From: JAPUDS01 sp964536265
Lineage (GTDB): Bacteria; Patescibacteriota; Saccharimonadia; Saccharimonadales; Saccharimonadaceae
DNA: 21,481 nucleotides
Assembly (NCBI GenBank): GCA_964536265.1
Contig: CAZHVV010000011.1
Span: 1 to 21,481 of the forward strand
Reading direction: 5' to 3'
Shown: in pieces, positions 8,137 through 14,985 of the stretch
How the letters are laid out: every line of letters starts with the position of its first letter
Numbering within the stretch: the first letter of the stretch is position 1
Notes under the pieces: model-generated
The model's input: only the letters and a program-made list of their open reading frames with translations
Databases searched by the model: none
Told to the model about the DNA's origin: nothing
Translations under genes and position numbers: made by a program

Positions 8137-10164
8137 ATGGAACTGACTTCTCCACTTGAGCTCGTTAAAGGTGTTGGGCCAAAGACTGCCGAACAATTAC
8201 ATGCGGCCGGGCTTGAAACCGTGCACGATTTGTTGACGTTTTTCCCCAGAACATATGAGGATTATTCAGATATTACGACAATTGCAGCTATTCGACCTGG
8301 TAAAGTGAGCTTACGAGGACATTTTGAAGCTGGTAAAACTCGCCGTGTACGGCGTGGTATGACGGTAACCGAAGCGACACTTGTCGATGCAACAGGCAAA
8401 GTGGCTGTTGTGTGGTTCAACCAAGCCTACCGGCTTGCTCAGCTCAAAAAAGACGAGGAGTTTTTGGTTTCTGGTGAATTTAGTTTGCAGCGCGGCAGAT
8501 ATCAGATAGTCAACCCGAGTGCTGAAGCCACGACAGGCGAAGCGGCCAGTGGTGGCCGTATAGTCCCTGTCTACCGGCAAATTGCGGGGTTAAAATCTGT
8601 CGTGGTCCGGCGGATATTGTTCGAGCTACGACCGCTCATGATGACACTTGATGAAACGCTACCAGTTGATCTTGTAAAACGCGAAGGATTGGTTAGCTAT
8701 AGCGAAGCTGTCCAGGCGCTCCATTTTCCGAATTCTGACGCCGAACTAACGGCCGCCAAAGAAAGAATGGGCTTTGAGGAGCTGCTTGCGCTCATGCTCG
8801 CGTCGGTGTTAAATCGGGCAGACAATGCCGCACTTGCAGCACACACTATCAATTTTTCCGCACAAGACGCTCAACAGTTTGTGGCAAACTTACCATTTTC
8901 ACTGACAAATGCTCAGCGGGTAGCGGCATGGGAGGCTATCCAAAACCTCGCGGCTGGTGCACCGATGAATCGTTTATTGCAAGGTGATGTTGGTTCTGGC
9001 AAGACCGTCGTCGCTGGTCTCGTGGCCTATATTGCGCATCGTGCGGGCTTCCAGGCTGCTTTCATGGCTCCGACAGAACTCTTGGCTATACAACACGCAG
9101 AAACACTCAGAACGTTACTGGAGCCATTTGGTGTTGTTGTCGGGTTACTGACAGGCTCAGTCAAGCCGAAAGCCAAAAAATTACTGTATGAGCAAATTAA
9201 ACAAGGAACAGTTCATGTGGTTGTTGGTACGCATGCACTCATAGAGGACGCGGTTGTATTTGCTCGACTCGGCTTCGTCGTGATTGATGAACAGCATCGT
9301 TTTGGCGTTGAACAGCGACAGCGACTACTAACGAAAAGCGAAAAGATGCCTCACCTCTTGGCGATGACTGCCACACCGATTCCTCGCAGTTTGCAGCTAA
9401 CGATGTATGGTGAGCTTGATATATCTCTGCTCAACGAAAAGCCGAGTAACCGTTTACCAATTGAAACGTATATCATTTCACCGAACTCCCGAGCGCAAAT
9501 GTACGGGGCGGTTGATGGTGAAATCGCGAATGGACGACAAGTCTACGTTATATGTCCACGAATCGATGAAAAGGATGATGAGCTGGCAAATGTTACAGCA
9601 GAGTTTAAACGATTAAAGAACTCAATTTTCAAGCACCGACGTATCGGTTTACTGCACGGCAAACTGAAGGCCGACGAAAAGCAGGCGGCTATGCAATCAT
9701 TTGCGGCTGGGGAAACGGATATTTTGGTGAGTACGACAGTCGTTGAGGTTGGTGTCGATGTACCGAATGCGACAGTTATCATCATTGAAGGTGCGGACAC
9801 GTTCGGACTTGCGCAGCTTCATCAGTTGCGTGGTCGTGTCGGTCGCAGTAGTATGCAAAGTTATTGTTACCTTGTGCCAAGCACGTCGAATGCACCCTCG
9901 CGCCGGTTAAGAGAGCTCGAAAAGTCAAATGACGGCTTCTATCTGGCCGAAAAAGATCTTGAACTGCGGGGTCCGGGTGAAATCTATGGTCGTTCGCAAC
10001 ATGGCGCACTCAATCTGGCATTCGCACGAATTACCGACACGCGTCTTTTGAAGCGAGTGCAAGGCAGCGCTCAGTGGCTACTGAAAAACGAACCGGATTT
10101 GCTACAATATGAGGAGTTACATAGGCGAGTTGAAAAATATCGTCGTCTGACAACATTGAACTAA
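8137..10164 (+). CDS. recG: ATP-dependent DNA helicase RecG
   Basis: Double-stranded DNA translocase that remodels stalled forks and branched recombination intermediates. 675 residues, close to the usual 680-700. N-terminal helix-hairpin-helix-like start (LELVKGVGPKTAEQL), OB-fold wedge domain (about 55-145), helicase motif I GDVGSGKT at 283-290, motif II DEQH at 384-387, motif III TATPIPR at 411-417, motif V around STTVVEVGVDVPNA and motif VI QLRGRVGR at 563-570. All key residues are intact. No strong Shine-Dalgarno sequence; a TAGACT hexamer overlaps the tyrS stop 6 bases before the ATG, which could be coincidence or an internal promoter giving a leaderless transcript. Otherwise it is co-transcribed with tyrS. 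Confidence 0.97.
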   Translation: MELTSPLELVKGVGPKTAEQLHAAGLETVHDLLTFFPRTYEDYSDITTIAAIRPGKVSLRGHFEAGKTRRVRRGMTVTEATLVDATGKVAVVWFNQAYRLAQLKKDEEFLVSGEFSLQRGRYQIVNPSAEATTGEAASGGRIVPVYRQIAGLKSVVVRRILFELRPLMMTLDETLPVDLVKREGLVSYSEAVQALHFPNSDAELTAAKERMGFEELLALMLASVLNRADNAALAAHTINFSAQDAQQFVANLPFSLTNAQRVAAWEAIQNLAAGAPMNRLLQGDVGSGKTVVAGLVAYIAHRAGFQAAFMAPTELLAIQHAETLRTLLEPFGVVVGLLTGSVKPKAKKLLYEQIKQGTVHVVVGTHALIEDAVVFARLGFVVIDEQHRFGVEQRQRLLTKSEKMPHLLAMTATPIPRSLQLTMYGELDISLLNEKPSNRLPIETYIISPNSRAQMYGAVDGEIANGRQVYVICPRIDEKDDELANVTAEFKRLKNSIFKHRRIGLLHGKLKADEKQAAMQSFAAGETDILVSTTVVEVGVDVPNATVIIIEGADTFGLAQLHQLRGRVGRSSMQSYCYLVPSTSNAPSRRLRELEKSNDGFYLAEKDLELRGPGEIYGRSQHGALNLAFARITDTRLLKRVQGSAQWLLKNEPDLLQYEELHRRVEKYRRLTTLN

Positions 10165-10171
10165 GGAAACT

Positions 10172-11002
10172 ATGTATTCGTTCGGACCATTACCAAAAGT
10201 CGGAAAATCAGGCCGTATCATAGGTGCACATCAGAAAATTGATCGTGTTGCGCGCCGCCATTTGGATACACTGTTGTCTCGGTCGCTGCGATTTCCAGAT
10301 ATCCGAACAATTTTGAGATTTGAAGGTATAAATGGCCCCGATGGTATGAAGCTTAAGAGCCCAGGTGTCGACGAACCGTGGCATTTTATCGACCCCCGCG
10401 ACCCACACGATGCATCACTTCTTGTTGATATTCGCAACCATACGCATAACTTGTCAACCGCGCTTTATAAGAAGGATGACATCCGCGCCTCATTCGAGGC
10501 TTCATGGCTGGCTCATGCGGTTGTCGATGGATTAACACCTGCACATCATGAACCTGAAGAAGAAACAGTGAGAGTCGCTCGCGAAGAAGTGCAGGATAAG
10601 AAAACAGTTCGAAGTCGCGTCATTATATCAGGCAATGGTTCAGCAAAGCAGTTTGTGAAAAACAATTGGGACCACTGGGGCGCTGGCGGTACTATGACAA
10701 CTCATACAATGTTCGAGGGTGGTGTTGCGACAACTATAAAAGCACTGAAGTTTGAGGAAGCCCAACCGTCGCAGAATGACTTGATTCGAGTCAGACAAGA
10801 AGGATTTGAGGCCATATTTCTTGAAGCATTACAAAAAGTAGCCGCTCTCGATATGTATACACAATACAAAAAACGTGGTTGGACGAGGTCGATTGCAAGT
10901 ACGACTCGGCGGCAGCTTGTTCCGCTTATCATTGAAACTGTTATTTTGGCATGGTATACGGCGTATGTTGATGCTCTTGAGCGGAAAGCTCGAGCGAAGT
11001 GA
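10172..11002 (+). CDS. unknown His-rich protein, possible zinc-dependent phospholipase C/nuclease-like fold
   Basis: 276 residues, not recognised with certainty. Clustered His/Asp motifs stand out: WHFIDPRDPHD (H71, D74, H79), IRNHTHN (H90, H92), LAHAVVDGLTPAHHEP (H115, D119, H125, H126) and DHWG (H168). The H-x3-D-x-x-x-P-x-H pattern and an HF-D-P segment resemble the zinc-binding residues of the zinc-dependent phospholipase C / S1-P1 nuclease superfamily, but there is no signal peptide and overall similarity cannot be tested by eye. The C-terminal third is helical, with a hydrophobic stretch at about 250-265. AAGGAA lies 4-5 bases before the ATG. It starts 7 bases after recG, and its TGA overlaps the GTG of rsmD in a GTGA, so the two are translationally coupled. 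Confidence 0.75.
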   Translation: MYSFGPLPKVGKSGRIIGAHQKIDRVARRHLDTLLSRSLRFPDIRTILRFEGINGPDGMKLKSPGVDEPWHFIDPRDPHDASLLVDIRNHTHNLSTALYKKDDIRASFEASWLAHAVVDGLTPAHHEPEEETVRVAREEVQDKKTVRSRVIISGNGSAKQFVKNNWDHWGAGGTMTTHTMFEGGVATTIKALKFEEAQPSQNDLIRVRQEGFEAIFLEALQKVAALDMYTQYKKRGWTRSIASTTRRQLVPLIIETVILAWYTAYVDALERKARAK

Positions 11003-11541
11003 ACATACGAATCATCAGTGGTAGTTTGGGCGGACGAACAGTGACATGCCCGCCAGGTGAACGTACACATCCGATGGGAGAGCGGGTACGAAGCTCACTA
11101 TTCAATATACTGGGCGATATAACAGGGAAGACGGTGCTCGACGCATTTGCTGGAACGGGTGCGCTTGGGTTGGAAGCGCTTAGTCGTGGCGCAACCTTTG
11201 CGACGTTCGTTGAACGTGATAAAGTTGCCCAACGAATAATTGCTGAAAATATTACAACACTCGGTGTAGGAAAGAAGTCAAAACTGGTGGCAGCATCGGT
11301 TGCACAATGGGACGAATTCCCAGATGAAACGTTGTTCGATATCATTTTTGCTGACCCACCATATCATGACTTACAGTTATCCACAGTCGCACGGCTAAAA
11401 AAGTATTTAAAACCCAATGGGCTTATGATATTATCATATCCAGGTAGGGAGTTAGCGCCGACCGTTAATGGAGTTGTTGTGGTGGACAATCGTAGTTACG
11501 GAGACGCGGCGCTAGCCTTCTACCGTCTAGATGCTGCCTGA
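10999..11541 (+). CDS. rsmD: 16S rRNA (guanine-N2) methyltransferase RsmD
   Basis: SAM-dependent enzyme that methylates G966 (E. coli numbering) of 16S rRNA in the small subunit. 180 residues, typical. Seen: the start RIISGSLGGR and T-H-P-M-G-E-R-V-R-S-S-L-F (the family's RP-T-x-x-R-V-R-E-S-L-F equivalent), SAM motif I VLDAFAGTGALGLEA (46-60) and catalytic motif IV DPPY at 119-122. The start is GTG overlapping the preceding stop by 4 bases; the reading frame matches the family start exactly. Its TGA lies inside the downstream terminator hairpin. Confidence 0.94.
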   Translation: MNIRIISGSLGGRTVTCPPGERTHPMGERVRSSLFNILGDITGKTVLDAFAGTGALGLEALSRGATFATFVERDKVAQRIIAENITTLGVGKKSKLVAASVAQWDEFPDETLFDIIFADPPYHDLQLSTVARLKKYLKPNGLMILSYPGRELAPTVNGVVVVDNRSYGDAALAFYRLDAA

Positions 11542-11554
11542 TTGGCAGTTTTTT
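11534..11554 (+). terminator. Rho-independent terminator of the tyrS-rsmD group
   Basis: CTGCC, loop TGATT, GGCAG, then six Ts. The stem begins within the last codons of rsmD and the stop codon (11539-11541) forms part of the loop. Confidence 0.75.
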
Positions 11555-11562
11555 GTTATACT
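11554..11562 (+). promoter_or_regulatory. extended -10 promoter of the tRNA-Leu transcript
   Basis: TGtTATACT directly after the rsmD terminator. A start about 7 bases downstream (near 11569) would place a leader of about 160 bases ahead of tRNA-Leu. Confidence 0.6.
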
Positions 11563-11568
11563 GTTCCA

Positions 11569-11731
11569 GGCAAGTGACTAAGTCTTATATGATTAAGTAC
11601 TTGAACCTTACAATTAGGTACATGCGCGAGTGGTGGGCCGGTGTGAAACACCGCCATAGAAAATAGTAGACACGCACGTGTCAGAACTTCGCAGGTCTGC
11701 AATGACGATAAACTACGAAATACATCTATAT
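11569..11731 (+). other. transcribed leader of tRNA-Leu with hairpins and tRNA-like pieces
   Basis: No convincing ORF. It holds a 15-base copy of the tRNA-Leu 5' end with one extra base (11622-11636), a 10-base copy of tRNA-Leu D-arm sequence (11666-11675) and three compact hairpins: CGGTGT-GAA-ACACCG, GACACG-CA-CGTGTC and GCAG-GT-CTGC. It may be a decayed tRNA copy, a processed leader or a small RNA. Confidence 0.4.
11622..11636 (+). repeat. direct repeat of the tRNA-Leu 5' end
   Basis: The 15 bases ATGCGCGAGTGGTGG here are identical to 11730-11744, which runs from 2 bases upstream of tRNA-Leu into its D-arm. After this point the two sequences diverge until the shared GTAGACACGC (11666-11675 and 11750-11759). 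Confidence 0.8.
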
Positions 11732-11816
11732 GCGCGAGTGGTGGAATTGGTAGACACGCTAGCCTTAGGAGCTAGTGCCGCAAGGCGTGGAGGTTCAAGT
11801 CCTCTCTCGCGCACCA
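11732..11816 (+). tRNA. tRNA-Leu (anticodon UAG)
   Basis: Full cloverleaf, 85 bases: acceptor GCGCGAG pairing with CTCGCGC, a D-arm with TTGG, anticodon stem CTAGC/GCTAG around the loop CTTAGGA (anticodon TAG at 11766-11768), a long variable arm GCC-GCAA-GGC typical of class II tRNAs, a T-arm with GGTTCAAGTCC, discriminator A and an encoded CCA. It reads CUN leucine codons. Confidence 0.97.
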
Positions 11817-11820
11817 TATA

Positions 11821-11850
11821 AAAAGTCTCGACAAATGTCGGGTCTTTTTT
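11821..11850 (+). terminator. terminator after tRNA-Leu
   Basis: Stem built from AAAAGTCTCGACA and TGTCGGGTCTTTT with an AA loop and one internal mismatch, ending in six Ts. Confidence 0.75.
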
Positions 11851-11885
11851 ATAAATTTTATCTTGTCTAACATCAATTGAGTGCA

Positions 11886-11894
11886 TGTTATTAT
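11886..11894 (+). promoter_or_regulatory. extended -10 promoter of the Nudix gene, decides its start
   Basis: TGtTATTAT, then exactly 7 bases to the ATG at 11902, so the first transcribed base would be at or next to the start codon. A TTGTCT lies upstream at 11863, slightly too far for ideal spacing. This makes the in-frame GTG at 11881 and ATG at 11893 unlikely starts. Confidence 0.5.
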
Positions 11895-11901
11895 GGAAAA
11901 T

Positions 11902-12669
11902 ATGGATCAAATCCAGAATGTGCCAATGCCACCACATCTTGTAATCAGCCTCGTACATGAGAAAGTAAAACTTCCCGTGGCTGTGCGTGCAAAAGTCGAT
12001 AAGTACTGGCAGGAGCTAATCACTAAGAATTCCAAGTTGCGGAATGGTGAAGTATTTACGGTAACTTCAGTTGAATGGAGAAGTGATAGCGTATCGGTCA
12101 TAATCGCAGAAACTAACTATGCCCATTACGTTTATAGTGAGCAGATAGGCGGTCTAGAACAGTACACGGTACGTGTTATTCATCCGGATGCATTAATTGT
12201 TAGCTCGGATAATAAATTTATATTCGGTTCAATGGGGGCACATACCAGTCGCCCAGGGATTATTCAGTGCTGTGGAGGTGGTATTGATTATAGCGACATC
12301 GAGGATGATGTCGTTAATATTGAACATTGCATAACAAAAGAACTCTTAGAGGAACTAGGACTTGATGCATATGACAAACAGCGAGTCAAAGAGTTTCATC
12401 ATGCATACCTTAAATCAGGAGGTCTCAGAGGCAAAATAACGATTTCATACATATTACGAATAAACCAGACTGCCAGACAGTTCATGATTGATTATGAAAA
12501 GTTTGTTAAATCAGTAACCGATAGTGGTGATGAGCCAGAGTTCGGTGAATTGTTTTGCATAGATAATAACCAAGAATCACTTGAAGACTTTATCGCAAAT
12601 TATCACGAGCGGTTGAATGAGTATATGGCTGTATTGCTCAGGGATGTACATAGAGATTTCCAAGTGTAA
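11902..12669 (+). CDS. Nudix-like hydrolase, divergent
   Basis: 255 residues from the ATG chosen here. The middle carries a Nudix-type segment: RPGIIQCCGGGIDYSD followed by TKELLEELGL, which fits the RE-U-x-EE-x-G-U half of the Nudix box with Lys for Arg. The upstream Glu of the box is not at its canonical spacing, so either the loop is longer or the fold is altered. The first 75 residues are a polar region without a recognised domain; the C-terminal 60 residues are acidic and helical. Nudix proteins cleave X-linked nucleoside diphosphates; the substrate cannot be read here. It stands alone between the tRNA-Leu terminator and the SpoU gene. Base composition (AT-rich, many ATA/TTA codons) is lower in GC than its neighbours, which may indicate acquisition. 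Confidence 0.75.
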   Translation: MDQIQNVPMPPHLVISLVHEKVKLPVAVRAKVDKYWQELITKNSKLRNGEVFTVTSVEWRSDSVSVIIAETNYAHYVYSEQIGGLEQYTVRVIHPDALIVSSDNKFIFGSMGAHTSRPGIIQCCGGGIDYSDIEDDVVNIEHCITKELLEELGLDAYDKQRVKEFHHAYLKSGGLRGKITISYILRINQTARQFMIDYEKFVKSVTDSGDEPEFGELFCIDNNQESLEDFIANYHERLNEYMAVLLRDVHRDFQV

Positions 12670-12703
12670 GCGAACTGGGTAATATTTTTTGACGCATCTA
12701 CGC

Positions 12704-12709
12704 TATGAT
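12704..12709 (+). promoter_or_regulatory. -10 box of the SpoU methyltransferase gene
   Basis: TATGAT ends 7 bases before the ATG at 12717. No good -35 at ideal spacing. It overlaps the alternative in-frame ATG at 12705, which favours the start at 12717 and a leaderless message. Confidence 0.4.
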
Positions 12710-12716
12710 AGTTCTC

Positions 12717-13235
12717 ATGGAAGACACGCGAAATGTGATGGATGAATTCAAAGGTTTGGAACACGAGAAAATCGTAGCTGTACTCGATGCGCGTGGTGTC
12801 GAGCTCGAGATTGCCGTTGAAAACACATTGCGTGACTACAACCTCGGCACGATTGTCCGTACGGCGAATGCGTTTGGCGTGCGACATATTCACATCATTG
12901 GTCGGCGGCAGTGGAACAAACGTGGCGCTATGAAAACCGACTCGTATATGCATGTTCATTACTATGCGGACGCAAAAGCTTTTCAAAAAGCTATGGAAGG
13001 CAAAACAATCGTAGCAATTGAGAACAATGTTGACTCACAACCTCTTGCACAAACAAATATACCAAAGAACACCGTGATGCTGTTCGGCCAAGAAGGGCCA
13101 GGGATTTCTCCTGAACTGCTTGCCATCGCCAATACTATCGTTCATATTGAGCAACTTGGTTCAACGCGCTCGCTCAATGTCGCATCTGCTGCAGCAGTTG
13201 CGATGTATGCGTGGCTTTGCCAAAACACCCTGTAA
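12717..13235 (+). CDS. SpoU/TrmH-family RNA 2'-O-methyltransferase
   Basis: SPOUT-fold enzyme that methylates ribose 2'-OH in rRNA or tRNA. 172 residues from this start. All three family motifs are clear: motif 1 DYNLGTIVRTANAFGV (catalytic-type Asn and Arg), motif 2 LFGQEGPGIS and motif 3 GSTRSLNVASAAAVAMY, which forms the knotted SAM site. It lacks the extra N-terminal substrate-binding domain of RlmB, so it is of the short TrmL/TrmH type; the target nucleotide is not predictable. The ATG has no Shine-Dalgarno sequence; an ATG 12 bases upstream is in frame but overlaps the -10 box. hisS follows 49 bases after its stop. Confidence 0.92.
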   Translation: MEDTRNVMDEFKGLEHEKIVAVLDARGVELEIAVENTLRDYNLGTIVRTANAFGVRHIHIIGRRQWNKRGAMKTDSYMHVHYYADAKAFQKAMEGKTIVAIENNVDSQPLAQTNIPKNTVMLFGQEGPGISPELLAIANTIVHIEQLGSTRSLNVASAAAVAMYAWLCQNTL

Positions 13236-13267
13236 CGCTTATCCTTGCTAACTGAGGTCAATTATGC

Positions 13268-13273
13268 AACAAT
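13268..13273 (+). promoter_or_regulatory. possible hisS promoter (-10 AACAAT, TGc extended)
   Basis: TTGCTA, 17 bases, then TGc-AACAAT. The box ends 11 bases before the hisS ATG, giving a predicted leader of only about 4 bases and no room for a Shine-Dalgarno site. Confidence 0.4.
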
Positions 13274-13284
13274 AGCAGATACAT

Positions 13285-14610
13285 ATGGCGACATTATCAC
13301 CACTCAGTTATCGGGGCGCACGAGACTACTATCCAGCTGACAAACGGCTGCAGAATTACATATTTGATGCCTGGAAAACGACTTCCGAAAAGTTTGGGTA
13401 CGAAGAATACGGTGCACCATTGCTTGAACCGCTTGAAATATACGCTGCAAAGTCTGGTCAAGAAATCGTCAACGAACAAACCTACCAGTTTGTTGACCGT
13501 GGTGGTCGCAATGTTGCAATTCGTCCAGAAATGACACCGACAATCGCCCGGATGGTTGCAGCTCGCCAGCAAGAACTTGGTTATCCAGCACGTCTCTATA
13601 GTGTGGCGAACTTCATGCGCTACGAACGACCCCAAAAGGGTCGTGAGCGGGAGTTTTGGCAACTCAATGCCGATATATTTGGCGTTGAGAGTGTTATGGC
13701 AGATGCAGAAATTATTCGCCTGAGTGACGCTGTTATGCAGTCGTTTGGCGCAGACCGCAAAATGTACACAATCCGTGTGAATAACCGTGATCTTATCAAT
13801 TTTATGATGGCAGAATACTTACGGCTTGACGCTGTTCAAGGGCAGTTAATGACCAAACTTTTCGATAAGAAAGGTAAAATCTCAAACGAACAATTCCGTG
13901 ACCAAGCGGCAGATATTTTTGGTGCCGAAATGGCGCATGAGGGATTGCGAAAGATTGCAAAACTTGTTGGTGCTAGTACGATGGCTGAATTACCTGCAGA
14001 AATCCTGGGGAGTGAAGCGGTGAAAAATGTCCAACAACTCTTCACACTGTTGATTGAGGCAGGAATCACAAATGCGAAATTCGATATCACACTCATGCGC
14101 GGCCTCGACTATTACACTGGCATGGTGTTTGAAGTGTATGACAATCATCCTGACAATAACCGTTCATTGTTCGGCGGCGGTCGTTATGATGGTCTTGTGA
14201 CGCTGTTCGGTGCTCAGCCGGTGCCAGTCGTTGGTGTTGGTATGGGCGGAACTCCGCTAGAGGAGTTTTTGCGTGGCCACGAATTGGTGCCTGAACTCAT
14301 GTCAACAACCGATGTTTTCATAGTTGTACTCGGCGATGTTGAGCGTCAGGCTGAAAAAGTTGCAACGTCTCTGCGTGAAGAGGGAATACGTGTCGCAGTG
14401 GACATCACTGGCCGTAAAATCGACAAGCAAATCAAAGCAGCCGTGAAAATGAAGGTTCCGTACTTGTTATTTATCGGCGACAAAGAAGTTGAAAATGGTG
14501 CGTATCGCCTCAAAGACATCAAGTCTGAAGAGGAGACCGAAGTCAGTACCGAGCGAATAGTCAGTATGATTCGGGATTATCGCAAAAAACACTCTGACGA
14601 TGACTTCTAG
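13285..14610 (+). CDS. hisS: histidyl-tRNA synthetase
   Basis: Class II synthetase that charges tRNA-His in the cytoplasm. 441 residues, typical. Seen: N-terminal YRGARDYYPADKR (the family has GTRD...P), IRPEMTPTIARM (79-90), motif 2 NFMRYERPQKGREREFWQLNADIFG (109-133), the histidine-binding signature GLDYYTGMVFEVY (273-285), motif 3 region GGGRYDGL (297-304), and a C-terminal anticodon-binding domain from about 343 (DVFIVVLGD...). No key residue is missing. The upstream spacer has a promoter-like element almost abutting the ATG and no ribosome-binding site. The downstream terminator lies about 70 bases after the stop. Confidence 0.97.
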   Translation: MATLSPLSYRGARDYYPADKRLQNYIFDAWKTTSEKFGYEEYGAPLLEPLEIYAAKSGQEIVNEQTYQFVDRGGRNVAIRPEMTPTIARMVAARQQELGYPARLYSVANFMRYERPQKGREREFWQLNADIFGVESVMADAEIIRLSDAVMQSFGADRKMYTIRVNNRDLINFMMAEYLRLDAVQGQLMTKLFDKKGKISNEQFRDQAADIFGAEMAHEGLRKIAKLVGASTMAELPAEILGSEAVKNVQQLFTLLIEAGITNAKFDITLMRGLDYYTGMVFEVYDNHPDNNRSLFGGGRYDGLVTLFGAQPVPVVGVGMGGTPLEEFLRGHELVPELMSTTDVFIVVLGDVERQAEKVATSLREEGIRVAVDITGRKIDKQIKAAVKMKVPYLLFIGDKEVENGAYRLKDIKSEEETEVSTERIVSMIRDYRKKHSDDDF

Positions 14611-14619
14611 GAAAGCATC

Positions 14620-14628
14620 TGTTATACT
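14620..14628 (+). promoter_or_regulatory. extended -10 promoter after hisS
   Basis: TGtTATACT ends 11 bases before the ATG at 14640. It lies 54 bases upstream of the strong terminator at 14682-14708, so its product would be either a transcript of about 75 bases or a read-through message. Confidence 0.55.
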
Positions 14629-14639
14629 TACATCCTGAT

Positions 14640-14936
14640 ATGACAGAACATCTATCAGACCCAAACACACGAATAGCAATGGAAGCCTCCTCGGAGGCTT
14701 CTTTTTTTACCGTTGTGCCAGTTGAGCGACTTACAGCCGAAAAGTATTGCGATGATTGCTTCGCGCGACGCTTCGGAAATGGGGTGCTGTTATGTGCTCG
14801 GGAGGCATATGGTATGATTCCCGACGAGCATAGAACCCCTGTTGTCGTCATTAGCTTCGCGAAAGCAGCCCTCGGGTGTGCGGATATAAAGGCTGTTGGC
14901 GGTCGTGAACCACAACATGGTATTCGCCCACATTAA
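14640..14936 (+). CDS. doubtful small ORF, 98 residues
   Basis: Open frame starting 11 bases after a good -10 box, without a ribosome-binding site. The first third encodes MEASSEAS through the strong terminator hairpin at 14682-14708, which argues against translation beyond it unless termination is leaky. The later part (V-P-V-E-R-L-T-A-E-K, then C-D-D-C and two further Cys) could be a small four-cysteine protein and might start at the in-frame GTG at 14715. No family is recognised. The 14711-14970 stretch otherwise shows no tRNA or repeat. Treat it as a candidate only. Confidence 0.25.
   Translation: MTEHLSDPNTRIAMEASSEASFFTVVPVERLTAEKYCDDCFARRFGNGVLLCAREAYGMIPDEHRTPVVVISFAKAALGCADIKAVGGREPQHGIRPH
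14682..14708 (+). terminator. strong Rho-independent terminator
   Basis: GAAGCCTC-CTCG-GAGGCTTC followed by seven Ts. It closes the hisS unit and any short transcript from the 14620 promoter. Confidence 0.85.
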
Positions 14937-14967
14937 ATAGCTTACGGTCGCGCCAGGACACCACATC

Positions 14968-14976
14968 TGGTAGACT
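14968..14976 (+). promoter_or_regulatory. extended -10 promoter of tig
   Basis: TGgTAGACT, ending 9 bases before the tig ATG, so the leader would be about 2 bases. No Shine-Dalgarno sequence is present. Confidence 0.45.
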
Positions 14977-14985
14977 AGATAGGCT

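Noticed and set aside
11881..11901. GTG at 11881 or ATG at 11893 as the Nudix start
   Set aside because: Both overlap or precede the -10 box and its spacer; the ATG at 11902 sits exactly where transcription should begin.
14711..14970. Hidden tRNA in the hisS-tig spacer (GCCAGTTGAGCGACTTACAG resembles a D-arm)
   Set aside because: No matching acceptor, anticodon or T-arm (GGTTC-type) follows at the right spacing.
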